A DNA stretch of 33,578 bases from DASQFD01 sp035633255 (GCA_035633255.1 DASQFD010000107.1:1-33578); one strand, 5' to 3'. Counted from the first letter of the stretch, positions 1-8,127 are shown. Made by a program: numbers and translations. Notes: generated from the letters alone by a model not told the origin.

Positions 1-1
1 G

Positions 2-745
2 TTCGAGGCGCTGTTCATCCTCACCACCGTCGACGCCGGCACCCGGGTCGCGCGCTTCATGCTCTCGGACTCGATCGGCAACATCCCGGGCCTGCACCGC
101 TTCAAGGACCCCTCGTGGCGGGTGGGCGCGTGGGTGTGCTCGATCCTCGTCGTCCTCGGCTGGGGCTCGATCCTCGTCATGGGCGTGCGGGACCCCCTCG
201 GCGGCATCTACACCCTCTTCCCGCTCTTCGGCATCGCCAACCAGCTCCTCGCGGCCATCGCGCTGGCCGTGGTGACGACCGTGCTCATCAAGAGGGGGCA
301 GCTGCGCTGGGCCTGGATCCCCGGGATACCGCTCGTCTGGGACCTGACGGTCACCCTCACCGCCTCGTGGCAGAAGATCTTCAGCGACAACCCGAAGATC
401 GGCTACTTCGCCCAGCACCAGACCTTCCTCGACGCCCGGAACGCCGGCACGCTGCTCCCGCCCGCCAAGAGCGTCGGGGACATGGACAAGGTCGTGTTCA
501 ACACCATGGTCCAGGGAACGCTGTCGGTCGTGTATGCCGTCCTCGTCGTGATCGTGGTGCTCGCCGCCGCGGTGGTGTGCCTCCGGGCCGTGCGGACCGG
601 GGGCCTGCCGACGTCGGAGGAGCCGGACGTACCGTCGCGGATCTTCGCCCCGAGCGGCTTCGTGCCCACCGACGCCGAGAAGCAGGTCCTCGAGCAGTGG
701 CGCGAGGCCGGGCTCGACCCGACGCCGGTGGGGGCGCACCGGTGA
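2..745 (+). CDS. cstA: Carbon starvation protein A (CstA/BtsT family permease), C-terminal part
   Basis: The gene enters the window already open in frame 2 and stops at the TGA at 743-745, leaving 247 residues of the C-terminus. The first residues (FEALFILTTVDAGTRVARF) are a highly characteristic stretch of the CstA/BtsT family, inner-membrane carriers known to import pyruvate or, as first proposed, peptides under carbon limitation. Several hydrophobic segments follow (about VCSILVVLGWGSILVMG, then IANQLLAAIALAVV and VYAVLVVIVVLAAAVV), and the protein ends in a hydrophilic tail, as expected for this membrane family. The stop codon overlaps the GTG start of the next gene (GTGA), so the two are translationally coupled. 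The 5' end, promoter and substrate cannot be judged here. The family call is very secure; the substrate (pyruvate or peptide) is family knowledge only. Confidence 0.95.
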   Translation, partial: FEALFILTTVDAGTRVARFMLSDSIGNIPGLHRFKDPSWRVGAWVCSILVVLGWGSILVMGVRDPLGGIYTLFPLFGIANQLLAAIALAVVTTVLIKRGQLRWAWIPGIPLVWDLTVTLTASWQKIFSDNPKIGYFAQHQTFLDARNAGTLLPPAKSVGDMDKVVFNTMVQGTLSVVYAVLVVIVVLAAAVVCLRAVRTGGLPTSEEPDVPSRIFAPSGFVPTDAEKQVLEQWREAGLDPTPVGAHR

Positions 746-930
746 GCGCGGCCGAGGCGCTGCGGGCGGTGCGGTGGTGGGTCCGCGGCGTCACCGGTGC
801 CGACGCCTACGAGCGCTACGTCGAGCACCGGCACCGGCTGCACACCGGCGAGCCGGTGCCCAGCCGGGCCGACTTCTGGCGTGACCGCTACGCGGCCATG
901 GAGCGTGACCCGAAGTCACGGTGCTGCTGA
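742..930 (+). CDS. Small YbdD/YjiX (CstX, DUF466) family protein
   Basis: This 62-residue protein starts at a GTG that overlaps the cstA stop by four bases. The family (YbdD/YjiX in E. coli, about 65 residues) is regularly encoded directly after cstA/btsT and is thought to be a small partner of the permease. Its sequence fits: an N-terminal helix with RWWVRGVTGADAYERYVEHR, a middle with HTGEPVPSRADFWRDRY, and a C-terminal RCC. There is no membrane segment, so it is probably cytosolic or peripheral. The 36 bp to the convergent ndk gene leave little room for a terminator; a weak GGCAG/CTGCC pair lies at 931-956. Identification rests on size, position and the motif set. Its biochemical role is not established. 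Confidence 0.88.
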   Translation: MSAAEALRAVRWWVRGVTGADAYERYVEHRHRLHTGEPVPSRADFWRDRYAAMERDPKSRCC

Positions 931-966
931 GGCAGGGTGGCCTTCGGTGAGCTGCCCCGGGCGCAC

Positions 967-1404
967 TCAGCCCAGGTCGGGGAACCAGATGGCGATCTCC
1001 CGCACGGCCGAATCGGGTGAGTCCGAGCCGTGCACGATGTTCTGCTGGGCCGGGGTCCCCCAGTCCCGGCCGAGGTCGCCGCGGATCGTCCCCGGCGCCG
1101 CCACCGTCGGGTCCGTGGCGCCGGCGAGGGAGCGGAAGCCCTCGATGCAGCGCTGGCCCTCGACGACGACCGCCGTGACGGGGCCGCTCGACATGAAGTC
1201 GACGAGCGCCCCGTAGAACGGCTTGCCCTCATGCTCGGCGTAGTGCCGGGCGAGCTGCTCGCGCGTCGGGGTGAGCACCGAGAGGGCGAGCAGGCGGTAG
1301 CCCTTGCCCTCGACGCGGCGCAGCACCTCACCGGTGAGACCGCGGGCGAACCCGTCGGGCTTGACGAGGACGAGGGAGCGCTCGGTGTCGGTCACGGCCG
1401 TCAT
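967..1404 (-). CDS. ndk: Nucleoside diphosphate kinase
   Basis: This 145-residue enzyme transfers the gamma phosphate of ATP to other (d)NDPs through a phospho-histidine. The catalytic histidine is H125 in NIVHGSDS, the canonical ndk active-site signature. The N-terminal LVLVKPDG (residues 11-18) and the GTIRGD segment (105-110) are also present. The ATG at 1404 was chosen because it places LVLVKPDG near the N-terminus; the usual length is about 136-140, so there is a short N-terminal extension. An open frame runs further upstream but enters the DUF4233 gene and is not needed. It is the last gene of the ileS-folC-DUF4233-ndk block on the minus strand and lies 53 bp after the DUF4233 gene, so co-transcription is likely. 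All family residues needed for catalysis that can be seen are intact. Confidence 0.96.
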   Translation of the reverse strand: MTAVTDTERSLVLVKPDGFARGLTGEVLRRVEGKGYRLLALSVLTPTREQLARHYAEHEGKPFYGALVDFMSSGPVTAVVVEGQRCIEGFRSLAGATDPTVAAPGTIRGDLGRDWGTPAQQNIVHGSDSPDSAVREIAIWFPDLG

Positions 1405-1457
1405 CCTATCGAGGCACCGGCCGGCCGGCCCGTCCGCGCCGCGGTGGTGACCCCCAC

Positions 1458-1871
1458 CTACTCGCCGGCGCTGGACGCGCTCCCGGCAGCGGACGCGTCG
1501 CGCTCGGCCACGACCCGGTCCACCTGGCCGCCCTTGAGGAGGCTGTACACCCACAGGCCGGTGAAGATCACCCCGACGACCAGCATCTCGGGCACGACCA
1601 GGGCGCTCAGCCAGGTGAGCAGCTGGACGAGCCAGCCCAGCGTGATCCCGAGCGGCCCGCGCATCAGCCCGGCCGCGAGCAGGGCGAGCACCGCGATGCC
1701 GGTGCCTCCCCACAGCAGCCGGTTCGCGTCGCCGTCGTCGCCGCCCGCCACGGCGGTGCCGCGCGCGACCAGGGCGCCGAAGAAGATCAGGATCGACTGA
1801 CCAGCGAGCACGGTGGCGAGCATGCGCCAGGTGAACTTCCCCTGGGTGCCGTAGACCGGGAACCGGCTCAC
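1458..1871 (-). CDS. DUF4233 membrane protein
   Basis: This 137-residue protein has four hydrophobic stretches (about MLATVLAGQSILIFFGALVA, LLWGGTGIAVLALLAAGLM, PLGITLGWLVQLLTWLSALV and PEMLVVGVIFTGLWVYSLL), indicating a small integral membrane protein. The call follows from the sequence and from its conserved place between folC and ndk in actinobacteria, where DUF4233 proteins are found. No enzymatic motif is seen and the function of the family is unknown. The start is the GTG at 1871, preceded by a good ribosome binding site (GGAGG, 7 nt spacing); longer in-frame extensions have no such site. The C-terminus is hydrophilic (DRVVAERDASAAGSASSAGE). Unlike the usual operon, a plus-strand transporter gene and a palindromic repeat separate it from folC, so it probably needs its own promoter here. 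Confidence 0.85.
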   Translation of the reverse strand: MSRFPVYGTQGKFTWRMLATVLAGQSILIFFGALVARGTAVAGGDDGDANRLLWGGTGIAVLALLAAGLMRGPLGITLGWLVQLLTWLSALVVPEMLVVGVIFTGLWVYSLLKGGQVDRVVAERDASAAGSASSAGE

Positions 1872-1969
1872 GGTGCGTCCTCCCGCCTCGCGCACATGGG
1901 GCACAGGGTATGCCGTGCGCCTGCCGAGGCGGCGCGCCACCGGCCCGCCGGCTCGGGACAGCACCGAAG

Positions 1970-2043
1970 GGGCTTGCGAGCCTCCTTGGCGCTCGCAAGC
2001 CCGTTCAGACAGGCTCGCGAGCGTCATCGGGGCTCGCGAGCCT
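1970..2043. repeat. Tandem pair of 12-bp palindromic hairpins (interspersed repeat, copy A)
   Basis: Two perfect 12-bp inverted repeats stand side by side: 1970-1981 with 1991-2002 (GGGCTTGCGAGC and its complement, 9-nt loop), and 2011-2022 with 2032-2043 (AGGCTCGCGAGC and its complement, 9-nt loop). They are joined by CGTTCAGA. The second unit contains the self-complementary core GCTCGCGAGC. A related block with the same words (GTTC..ACAGGCTCG and GGGGCTCGCGAGCC) occurs at 31167-31240. The element sits between the divergent DUF4233 and CDF-like genes, where a classical terminator is not expected. It looks like a REP-type intergenic palindrome; any regulatory role is inference. Confidence 0.8.
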
Positions 2044-2086
2044 CTTTCGCCAGGGGGCGGCGGGACTGCGGTGCTTGGATGAGGGG

Positions 2087-2713
2087 GTGGCCAGCCCATC
2101 GACGTCGCCGGAGCGGCTGCGGGGGGTCGTGCTCGTCGTGGCCGCCGCGAACTTCGCGTGGTTCTGGCTCGAGGTCTCGGTCGCGCTCGCCATCGGCTCG
2201 GTCTCGCTCTTCGCCGACAGCGTGGACTTCCTCGAGGACACGGCCGTCAACCTCCTCATCGCCATCGCGCTCGGGTGGTCGCTGCGGCGGCGGGCGGTCG
2301 TCGGCCACGTCATGGCGCTCGTCATCCTGTTCCCCGCGGTGGCGGCCGGCCTGCAGGCGGTCGCCAAGGTGCGCGACCCGGTGCCCCCGGAGGTCCTGCC
2401 GCTGGTCCTCACCGCGGGCGGGGCCATCGTCGTCAACGCCTTCTGCGCGTGGCTCCTGGCCCGGGTCCGGCACTCCGGAGGCAGCCTGTCGCACGCGGCA
2501 TACGTCTCCGCGCGCAACGACGTCGCCGTGAACGCAGCCATCATCGTCATGGGTCTGGTCACCGCGTGGACCGCCTCGGGGTGGCCCGACCTGGTGCTCG
2601 GCGTCGTGATCCTGGCCCTGGGCGTCACCGCGGCCAAGGAGGTGTGGGAGCTGGCCGGCGAGGAGCGGCTGGCCGCTCGAGCCCTCGCCGGCGAGGATCT
2701 GGACCGACCGTGA
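2087..2713 (+). CDS. Short cation-diffusion-facilitator-like transporter
   Basis: This 208-residue, very hydrophobic protein has about six membrane segments. The early segment SLFADSVDFLEDTAVN carries the D-x3-D pattern seen in transmembrane helix 2 of CDF metal exporters (compare the D45/D49 metal site of FieF), and the later SARNDVAVNAAIIV matches the position of the helix-5 aspartate. The usual helix-5 histidine is not present. CDF proteins are normally about 300 residues with a C-terminal cytosolic ferredoxin-like domain; here the protein ends soon after the last helix, so that domain is absent. The start chosen is the GTG at 2087; a TTG at 2075 is also in frame and neither has a textbook ribosome site. 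The gene lies alone on the plus strand between DUF4233 and folC. Zn2+/Fe2+/Mn2+ export is family knowledge; the actual metal is unknown. Confidence 0.75.
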   Translation: MASPSTSPERLRGVVLVVAAANFAWFWLEVSVALAIGSVSLFADSVDFLEDTAVNLLIAIALGWSLRRRAVVGHVMALVILFPAVAAGLQAVAKVRDPVPPEVLPLVLTAGGAIVVNAFCAWLLARVRHSGGSLSHAAYVSARNDVAVNAAIIVMGLVTAWTASGWPDLVLGVVILALGVTAAKEVWELAGEERLAARALAGEDLDRP

Positions 2714-2788
2714 CCGGCCGTGACCACCGTGACCCCCCCGGCAGGCCAAGCGTCCACCAGCCGGAGCCGGCCCGGGTGACCTCCGGTG

Positions 2789-4177
2789 TCAGACCTCGGT
2801 CGTGCCGAGAAGCATGCGGACCTCGGCGGCCGTGGTCACCGAGCCGGTGGCGATGACCCCTCCGCCGACCCCGCCCTCGTCGGCGAGGCCGGCGGCCCGG
2901 TCGAGGGCGTCGGGGAGCTCGTCGACGACGGTGACCCGGTGGTCGCCGAAGATCTCCACGGCGAGCCGGCCCAGCTCCGCCGGCCGCATCGCCCGCGGGG
3001 ACGTCGACCGCGTCACGACCACCTCGTCCAGCACCGGCTCGAGCACCTCGAGCATCTCGGCGGCCTCCTTGTCCCGCAGGACGGCGACGACCCCGACCAG
3101 CCGGGTGAAGGTGAAGGAGTCCCCCAGCCCCTCGCGCAGGGCGCGCACGCCGGCAGGGTTGTGCGCCGCGTCCACGAGCACCGTCGGCGAGCGGCGCACG
3201 ACCTCGAGCCGGCCGGGCGACCGCACCGCCGCCAGCCCGGCGCGCAGCACGTCGAGGTCCAGGCGCTGTTCCCCCCCACCGACGAACGCCTCCACCGCCG
3301 CCACCGCCACGGCGGCGTTGCGGGCCTGGAAGGCTCCGTGCAGCGGGAGGTACAGGTCGGGGTAGTCGCCCGCGAGACCCCGCACGGAGAACTGCTGCCC
3401 ACCGACGGCGACGTCGCGCTCGGTCACGCCGAAGTCGACCCCCTCGAGGAGCAGGCGCGCGCCCACCTCCTCGGCGCGGTCGACCAGCACCTGGGCCACG
3501 TCCGGGTCCTGCAACGCGCTCACGGCGATCGAGTCGGGCTTGATGATGCCCGCCTTCTCGCCCGCGATGTCCACCTCGGTCCCGCCGAGGAAGTGCATGT
3601 GGTCGAGCGCGACCGGCGTGACCACGGAGACCGCCGCGTCCACGACGTTGGTCGCGTCCCACCGCCCCCCCATGCCCACCTCGACGACGGCGGCGTCGAC
3701 CGGGGCGTCGGCGAACACGGCATACGCCAGCGCCACCAGCACCTCGAAGAAGGTCATCCGAGGGTCGCCGTCGGCGGCCGACCGCGCGTCGACAAGGTCC
3801 ACGACCGGCAGCACCTCGTCGCAGGCGGCCAGGAAGCGCTCCGCGTCGACCGGCACGCCGGAGAGCGCGATCCGCTCCTGCATCGAGTGCAGGTGCGGGG
3901 AGGTGAACCGGCCGGTGCGCAGCCCCAGCTCCCGCAGCAGGGACTCCACGATCCGCGAGGTCGAGGTCTTGCCGTTGGTCCCGGTGAGATGGACGACCGG
4001 GAAGGTCCGCTGTGGCTCCCCCATCAGGTCCATGACGGCGCGGATGCGGTCCAAGGAGGGCTGCAGGTCGTGCTCCGGCGCCCGGGCGAGGATGGCCTGC
4101 TCGACCTCCCGCATCCGCTTGCGGACCTCGAGGGCACGAGCTGCCGCGCGGGCGGCGGCATCGGGGGCGGGCGGCAT
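2789..4177 (-). CDS. folC: Bifunctional folylpolyglutamate synthase / dihydrofolate synthase
   Basis: This 462-residue cytosolic Mur-ligase-like enzyme joins glutamate to dihydropteroate and further glutamates to (tetrahydro)folate using ATP. The P-loop GTNGKTS is at 66-72 within TFPVVHLTGTNGKTSTSRI, followed by the folate loop region LRTGRFTSPHLHSMQERI and by VEVGMGGRWDATNVV, all FolC hallmarks. VDAAHNPAG in the C-terminal half is the conserved HNP element of the ligase domain. The ATG at 4177 follows GGGGGT directly and may be read from a very short leader. It lies 45 bp downstream of ileS on the same strand, so an ileS-folC transcript is likely. In many actinobacteria folC follows valS; here ileS takes that place. 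Confidence 0.95.
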   Translation of the reverse strand: MPPAPDAAARAAARALEVRKRMREVEQAILARAPEHDLQPSLDRIRAVMDLMGEPQRTFPVVHLTGTNGKTSTSRIVESLLRELGLRTGRFTSPHLHSMQERIALSGVPVDAERFLAACDEVLPVVDLVDARSAADGDPRMTFFEVLVALAYAVFADAPVDAAVVEVGMGGRWDATNVVDAAVSVVTPVALDHMHFLGGTEVDIAGEKAGIIKPDSIAVSALQDPDVAQVLVDRAEEVGARLLLEGVDFGVTERDVAVGGQQFSVRGLAGDYPDLYLPLHGAFQARNAAVAVAAVEAFVGGGEQRLDLDVLRAGLAAVRSPGRLEVVRRSPTVLVDAAHNPAGVRALREGLGDSFTFTRLVGVVAVLRDKEAAEMLEVLEPVLDEVVVTRSTSPRAMRPAELGRLAVEIFGDHRVTVVDELPDALDRAAGLADEGGVGGGVIATGSVTTAAEVRMLLGTTEV

Positions 4178-4222
4178 ACCCCCAGTCTGGCAGGGGCAGT
4201 CATGGCCGCCGGCTGCGCGCGC

Positions 4223-7200
4223 TCAGGCCTTCGCGACGCGGATCCGCACCGGCTCACCGTCACCCACGGTGGTCTCGGCGACGCCGTCACCGGCGGGCAG
4301 GGCGTCGAGGTCCGCCGCCGAGCCGAACTGGCTCGCGAGCGTCTCCTCGACGATGAGGTCGCGGTGGGCGACGGTCGCCTCCCACACCGCACTCGACCCG
4401 GTCACGGTGAGGGCGATCCGGTCGCTGACCTGCAGGCCGGCCTCCCGGCGCGCCTGTTGCACCGCCCGGACGACGTCGCGGGCGAGGCCCTCGCGGGCCA
4501 GCTCCTCGGTCACCTCCGTGTCCAGGACGACGAAGCCGCCACCCGGCAGGACCGCCGTCGCCTGCGTGCCGGCGGAGCCCTCCGCGACGACCGTCTCGAT
4601 CGTGAACTCCCCCTGGCGCAGCTCCAGCCCACCGGCCGTCACCGTGCCGCCCTCGTCGACCGACCAGTCGCCGCTCTTGCCGGCGCAGATCGCGGTCTGC
4701 ACGTCCCGGCCGAGCCGCGGGCCGGCGGCCCGGGCGTTGACCGTCAGCCGCGAGGTGATGCCGAAGTCGGACTCGTGGGCCTCCGCCGCGTCCAGGACCC
4801 GGACCGACCGGACGTTGAGCTCCTCGGCGACGATGTCGGCGAAGGCGCGCAGCCCCTCCGCGTCCTCGGTGACCACGGTCAGCTCACGCAGCGGCAGCCG
4901 CACCCGCAGCCGCTGCGCCTTGCGCAGCGACGAGGCGACCGAGCACACCGCCCGGACGCGGGCCATGCGCGCCACCAGCGTCTCGTCGGACGGCAGCTCG
5001 GCCGCGTCGGGCCAGTCCTCCAGGTGCACCGAGCGCCCGCCGGTGAGCCCGCGCCACACCTCCTCGCTGACCAGGGGCAGCAGCGGCGCCGTGACGCGGG
5101 TGAGCACCTCCAGCGTGGTGTAGAGGGTGTCGGAGGCCGCCTCGGCGTCCGAGGCCACCGCGCCGTCCGACCCGGCTGCACCGGCGCCGGAACCGGTGTC
5201 CCAGAACCGCTCCCGGGAGCGCCGGATGTACCAGTTGGTGAGCACGTCGACGAAGCCGCGCACCGACTCGCACGCACCCGGGATGTCGTAGACGTCGAGC
5301 TGGCCCTGCACCGTCTCCACGAGCCGGCGGAGCGTCGCGAGGAGGTAGCGGTCGAGGGGGTCGGGTGAGGCGGTCGACCACCGGGCGGCATACCCCTCGC
5401 CGCCTCGAGCCGCGTTGGCGTACAGCGCGAAGAAGTACCAGCTGTTCCACAGCGGGATGAGCACCTGGCGCACCCCCTCACGGATCCCCTCCTCGGTGAC
5501 CACGAGGTTGCCGCCGCGCAGGATCGGGCTCGCCATGAGGAACCAGCGCATGGCGTCGGCGCCGTCACGGTCGAAGACCTCGGTGACGTCCGGGTAGTTG
5601 CGCCGCGACTTGCTCATCTTGGCGCCGTCGCTGCCGAGGACGATGCCGTGCGAGACGCACGAGCGGAACGCCGGCCGGTCGAACAGGGCCGTCGCGAGCA
5701 CGTGCAGGGTGTAGAACCAGCCGCGCGTCTGCCCGATGTACTCCACGATGAAGTCGCCGGGGAAGTGGTGCTCGAACCACTCCGTGTTCTCGAAGGGGTA
5801 GTGCACCTGCGCGAAGCTCATGGACCCGGAGTCGAACCAGACGTCCAGAACGTCCTCCACCCGGCGCATCGTCGAGTTGCCGGTCGGGTCGTCCGGGTTG
5901 GGCCGGGTGAGGTGGTCCACGAACGGCCGGTGCAGGTCCGGCTCGCCGTGCTCGTCGCGCGGCAGCCGGCCGAAGTCGCGCTCGATCTCGGCGAACGAGC
6001 CGTAGACGTCGACACGCGGGTGCGCCGGGTCGTCGGACTCCCACACCGGGATCGGGCTGCCCCAGAAGCGGTTGCGCGAGATCGACCAGTCGCGGGCGTT
6101 CTCGAGCCACTTGCCGAACTGCCCGTCCTTGACGTGCTCGGGCACCCAGGTGATCTCGGAGTTGAGCTCGACCATCCGGTCCTTGAACGCGGTCACCTCG
6201 ACGAACCAGCTCGACACCGCCATGTAGATCAGCGGCTCGCGGCACCGCCAGCAGTGCGGGTAGGCGTGGTCGTAGGTCTCCCGCCGGAGCAGCACGGTGC
6301 CCTCGGTGGTCGAGCCGACCTCGGCGTCGCCGCCCAGCCCGTCGACGTGGGTACGGCCCTTGAGGTGCTCGATGACGAGCGCGTTGGCGTCGAAGACGTG
6401 CACGCCCTCGTAGTCGGTGACCGGGAAGGTGAACCGGCCGTCCGCGCCCACCGGAACGACCGGCTTGATGTCGTACGCGTCGGTGAGGAGCTTGTCCTCC
6501 TCCCCGAAGGCCGGCGCGATGTGCACCAGGCCGGTGCCGTCGTCGGTGGTGACGTAGTCCGCCGGCAGCACGACGTGGCTGCGCGCGTGCCCCGCGTAGT
6601 AGGAGAACGGCGGCGTGTACCCGCGGCCGACGAGGTCGCTCCCGCGCACCCGCTCGAGGACCCGTGCGCCCAGGTCCTCGTCCCCGAGCCGGTCGCCGAA
6701 GAGGTCCTTGCCGTATGCCGGCAGCCTGGCCTCCGCCAGCAGGTACCGCTGGGTGCGCCCCGAGGCGTCGGACTCCACGACGACGTAGTCGACGTCGGGG
6801 TTGACGGCCAGCGCGAGGTTGCTCGGCAGCGTCCACGGCGTCGTGGTCCAGATCAGGGCGACCTCGCCGGTCTCGAGCCGGCAGCCGACCGTGACGGCCG
6901 GGTCCTGCCGGTTCTGGTAGACCTCGTCGTCCATCCGCAGCTCGTGGTTGGACAGGGGCGTCTGGTCGTTCCAGCAGTAGGGCAGGCAGCGGAAGCCCTC
7001 GTAGACCAGGCCCTCGTCGTAGAGCGACTTGAAGGCCCAGATCACCGACTCCATGTAGTCGGGGTTGAGCGTCTTGTAGTCGCCGTCGAAGTCGACCCAC
7101 CGGGCCTGCCGGGTGACGTAGGCGCGCCAGTCGTCGGTGTAGCGCAGCACCGACTCGCGGCACTTGGCGTTGAAGGTCTCGATCCCCAGCTCGAGGATCT

Positions 7201-7597
7201 CCTCCTTGGTCTTGATGCCGAGCTGGCTCATCGCCTCCAGCTCGGCCGGCAGCCCGTGGGTGTCCCAGCCGAAGCGCCGCTCGACCCGCCGGCCGCGCAT
7301 GGTGGCGTACCGCGGGACGATGTCCTTGACGTAGCCGGTCAGCAGGTGGCCGTAGTGCGGCAGCCCGTTGGCGAAGGGCGGCCCGTCGTAGAACACGAAC
7401 TCGTTGCGGCCCTGCTCCCCGGCCGGGCGGCCCGCGACGGAGGCTCGGAAGGTGTCGTCCGCCGCCCAGTGGGCGAGCACCGCCTCCTCGATCGCCGGGA
7501 ACCGCGGGCTGGCCGGGACGCCGAAGGCGGCGCCGGCGGCGACGGCGTCACGGCCGGCGGCGTCGGCGGCGGCGCACGAGGCCAGGGGGTAGGTCAT
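4223..7597 (-). CDS. ileS: Isoleucine--tRNA ligase
   Basis: This 1124-residue class I aminoacyl-tRNA synthetase charges tRNA-Ile with isoleucine and edits mischarged valine. The HIGH-type motif is HYGH at residues 81-84 (in DGPPFANGLPHYGHLLTGY) and the KMSKS motif is at 660-664, followed by RRNYPD. The inserted editing (CP1) domain lies between them, with TTPWTLPSNLA and the GTGLVHIAPAFGEED segment. The length and the C-terminal region without an obvious zinc knuckle suit the longer, eukaryote-like IleS type found in actinobacteria. The ATG at 7597 has an AGGAG site 7 nt upstream; an in-frame upstream extension would run into the T-box leader and is rejected. About 30 residues precede the first conserved block. 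Regulation is by the T-box directly upstream. folC follows 45 bp later. Confidence 0.97.
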   Translation of the reverse strand: MTYPLASCAAADAAGRDAVAAGAAFGVPASPRFPAIEEAVLAHWAADDTFRASVAGRPAGEQGRNEFVFYDGPPFANGLPHYGHLLTGYVKDIVPRYATMRGRRVERRFGWDTHGLPAELEAMSQLGIKTKEEILELGIETFNAKCRESVLRYTDDWRAYVTRQARWVDFDGDYKTLNPDYMESVIWAFKSLYDEGLVYEGFRCLPYCWNDQTPLSNHELRMDDEVYQNRQDPAVTVGCRLETGEVALIWTTTPWTLPSNLALAVNPDVDYVVVESDASGRTQRYLLAEARLPAYGKDLFGDRLGDEDLGARVLERVRGSDLVGRGYTPPFSYYAGHARSHVVLPADYVTTDDGTGLVHIAPAFGEEDKLLTDAYDIKPVVPVGADGRFTFPVTDYEGVHVFDANALVIEHLKGRTHVDGLGGDAEVGSTTEGTVLLRRETYDHAYPHCWRCREPLIYMAVSSWFVEVTAFKDRMVELNSEITWVPEHVKDGQFGKWLENARDWSISRNRFWGSPIPVWESDDPAHPRVDVYGSFAEIERDFGRLPRDEHGEPDLHRPFVDHLTRPNPDDPTGNSTMRRVEDVLDVWFDSGSMSFAQVHYPFENTEWFEHHFPGDFIVEYIGQTRGWFYTLHVLATALFDRPAFRSCVSHGIVLGSDGAKMSKSRRNYPDVTEVFDRDGADAMRWFLMASPILRGGNLVVTEEGIREGVRQVLIPLWNSWYFFALYANAARGGEGYAARWSTASPDPLDRYLLATLRRLVETVQGQLDVYDIPGACESVRGFVDVLTNWYIRRSRERFWDTGSGAGAAGSDGAVASDAEAASDTLYTTLEVLTRVTAPLLPLVSEEVWRGLTGGRSVHLEDWPDAAELPSDETLVARMARVRAVCSVASSLRKAQRLRVRLPLRELTVVTEDAEGLRAFADIVAEELNVRSVRVLDAAEAHESDFGITSRLTVNARAAGPRLGRDVQTAICAGKSGDWSVDEGGTVTAGGLELRQGEFTIETVVAEGSAGTQATAVLPGGGFVVLDTEVTEELAREGLARDVVRAVQQARREAGLQVSDRIALTVTGSSAVWEATVAHRDLIVEETLASQFGSAADLDALPAGDGVAETTVGDGEPVRIRVAKA

Positions 7598-7850
7598 GGG
7601 AAGGCTCCTGTGCGGTCGGGTCGTCTCGGTGCTGCACGAGGACGACGTCACCCACCCGGGGGTGGGCGGCACCGCGGTACCACCTCGGTTGCCGCAGCCG
7701 ACGGCGCCAGGGGCGCGACGGCATACGACCGCTCGTCGTGGGCTGTGACGGGCCCGTCCCGTCCGGGTCTAGTGAGCGGACCGGCACGTGCCGGACTCGC
7801 CGTTCTTCCGGAGGCTCGCCGCTGATGACGGCTCGGACGCCTGTGACCCG
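7598..7850 (-). promoter_or_regulatory. T-box leader (tRNA-Ile responsive) of ileS
   Basis: Read on the minus strand, the leader contains TGGTACCGCG (complement of 7673-7682), the core T-box sequence that pairs with the uncharged tRNA 3' end. Farther upstream is a short stem-I region with an ATC triplet (complement of 7824-7826), a fitting isoleucine specifier, and the GGAAGAACGGCGAG-like stretch typical of actinobacterial ileS leaders. Known actinobacterial ileS T-boxes have a short stem I and act on translation by hiding or freeing the ribosome site. Here the AGGAG site (7605-7609) lies about 65 nt after the T-box, consistent with that mode; no U-tract terminator is seen. A -10-like TAGACT is at 7851-7856. 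The boundaries are approximate. Confidence 0.88.
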
Positions 7851-7904
7851 AGTCTAACCGGGCCGCGACGGTCGGCGCGGCCGGCGGCGCGGGAGTAGGG
7901 TGAG

Positions 7905-8045
7905 CGCCGTCGCCCCTGAGGCGGCACCACACGCGTGACCGAGGGGAAGCCGGTGCGACACCGGCGCTGACCCGCAACCGTGAGCCGTCCGAGGGGGCGG
8001 CGAGCCGGACTGCCTCGGAAGCGCGAGCGGCTCCAACCACCGTCG
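7905..8045 (+). promoter_or_regulatory. Cobalamin (B12) riboswitch
   Basis: The plus strand carries the conserved cobalamin riboswitch core: GAGGGGAAGCCGGTG, a GACACCGGC stem strand, GCTGACCCGCAACCGTGA (near 7965-7983), and then GAGCCGGACTGCC (8002-8014), the counterpart of the B12-box region. A -10-like TAGGGT lies at 7896-7901, so transcription probably starts near 7908. An 8-bp hairpin (8084-8091 with 8105-8112) stands just before the ribosome site AGGAAGGA of the first gene and is a candidate expression platform. Riboswitches of this class usually switch genes off when adenosyl- or other cobalamin is plentiful. The element therefore marks the downstream operon as B12-related. The ends are approximate. 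Confidence 0.92.
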
Positions 8046-8083
8046 AGGAATGCGGGACGGAGCCCGGACACGGCTGGTCTCCG

Positions 8084-8112
8084 GCGGCGTGCGGGCACTC
8101 TCGTCACGCCGC
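8084..8112 (+). promoter_or_regulatory. Hairpin before the first B12-operon gene, candidate expression platform
   Basis: GCGGCGTG (8084-8091) is perfectly complementary to CACGCCGC (8105-8112), with a 13-nt loop. It ends three bases before the AGGAAGGA ribosome site at 8115-8122. Its place between the cobalamin aptamer and the start codon suggests it takes part in translational control. No U-run follows, so a terminator is less likely. The pairing partner in the alternative state was not identified. Confidence 0.5.
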
Positions 8113-8127
8113 TCAGGAAGGACCTCC

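Noticed and set aside
2786..5368. A long plus-strand open frame over folC and ileS
   Set aside because: It is antisense to two well-supported genes, spans their boundary and shows no recognisable domain.
7598..7672. N-terminal extension of IleS to 7672
   Set aside because: It would translate through the T-box region. The ATG at 7597 has an AGGAG site and suits the family.
8050..8127. Earlier start of the alpha-domain surface protein
   Set aside because: These codons overlap the riboswitch and its hairpin; the GTG at 8128 has AGGAAGGA and begins a normal signal peptide.
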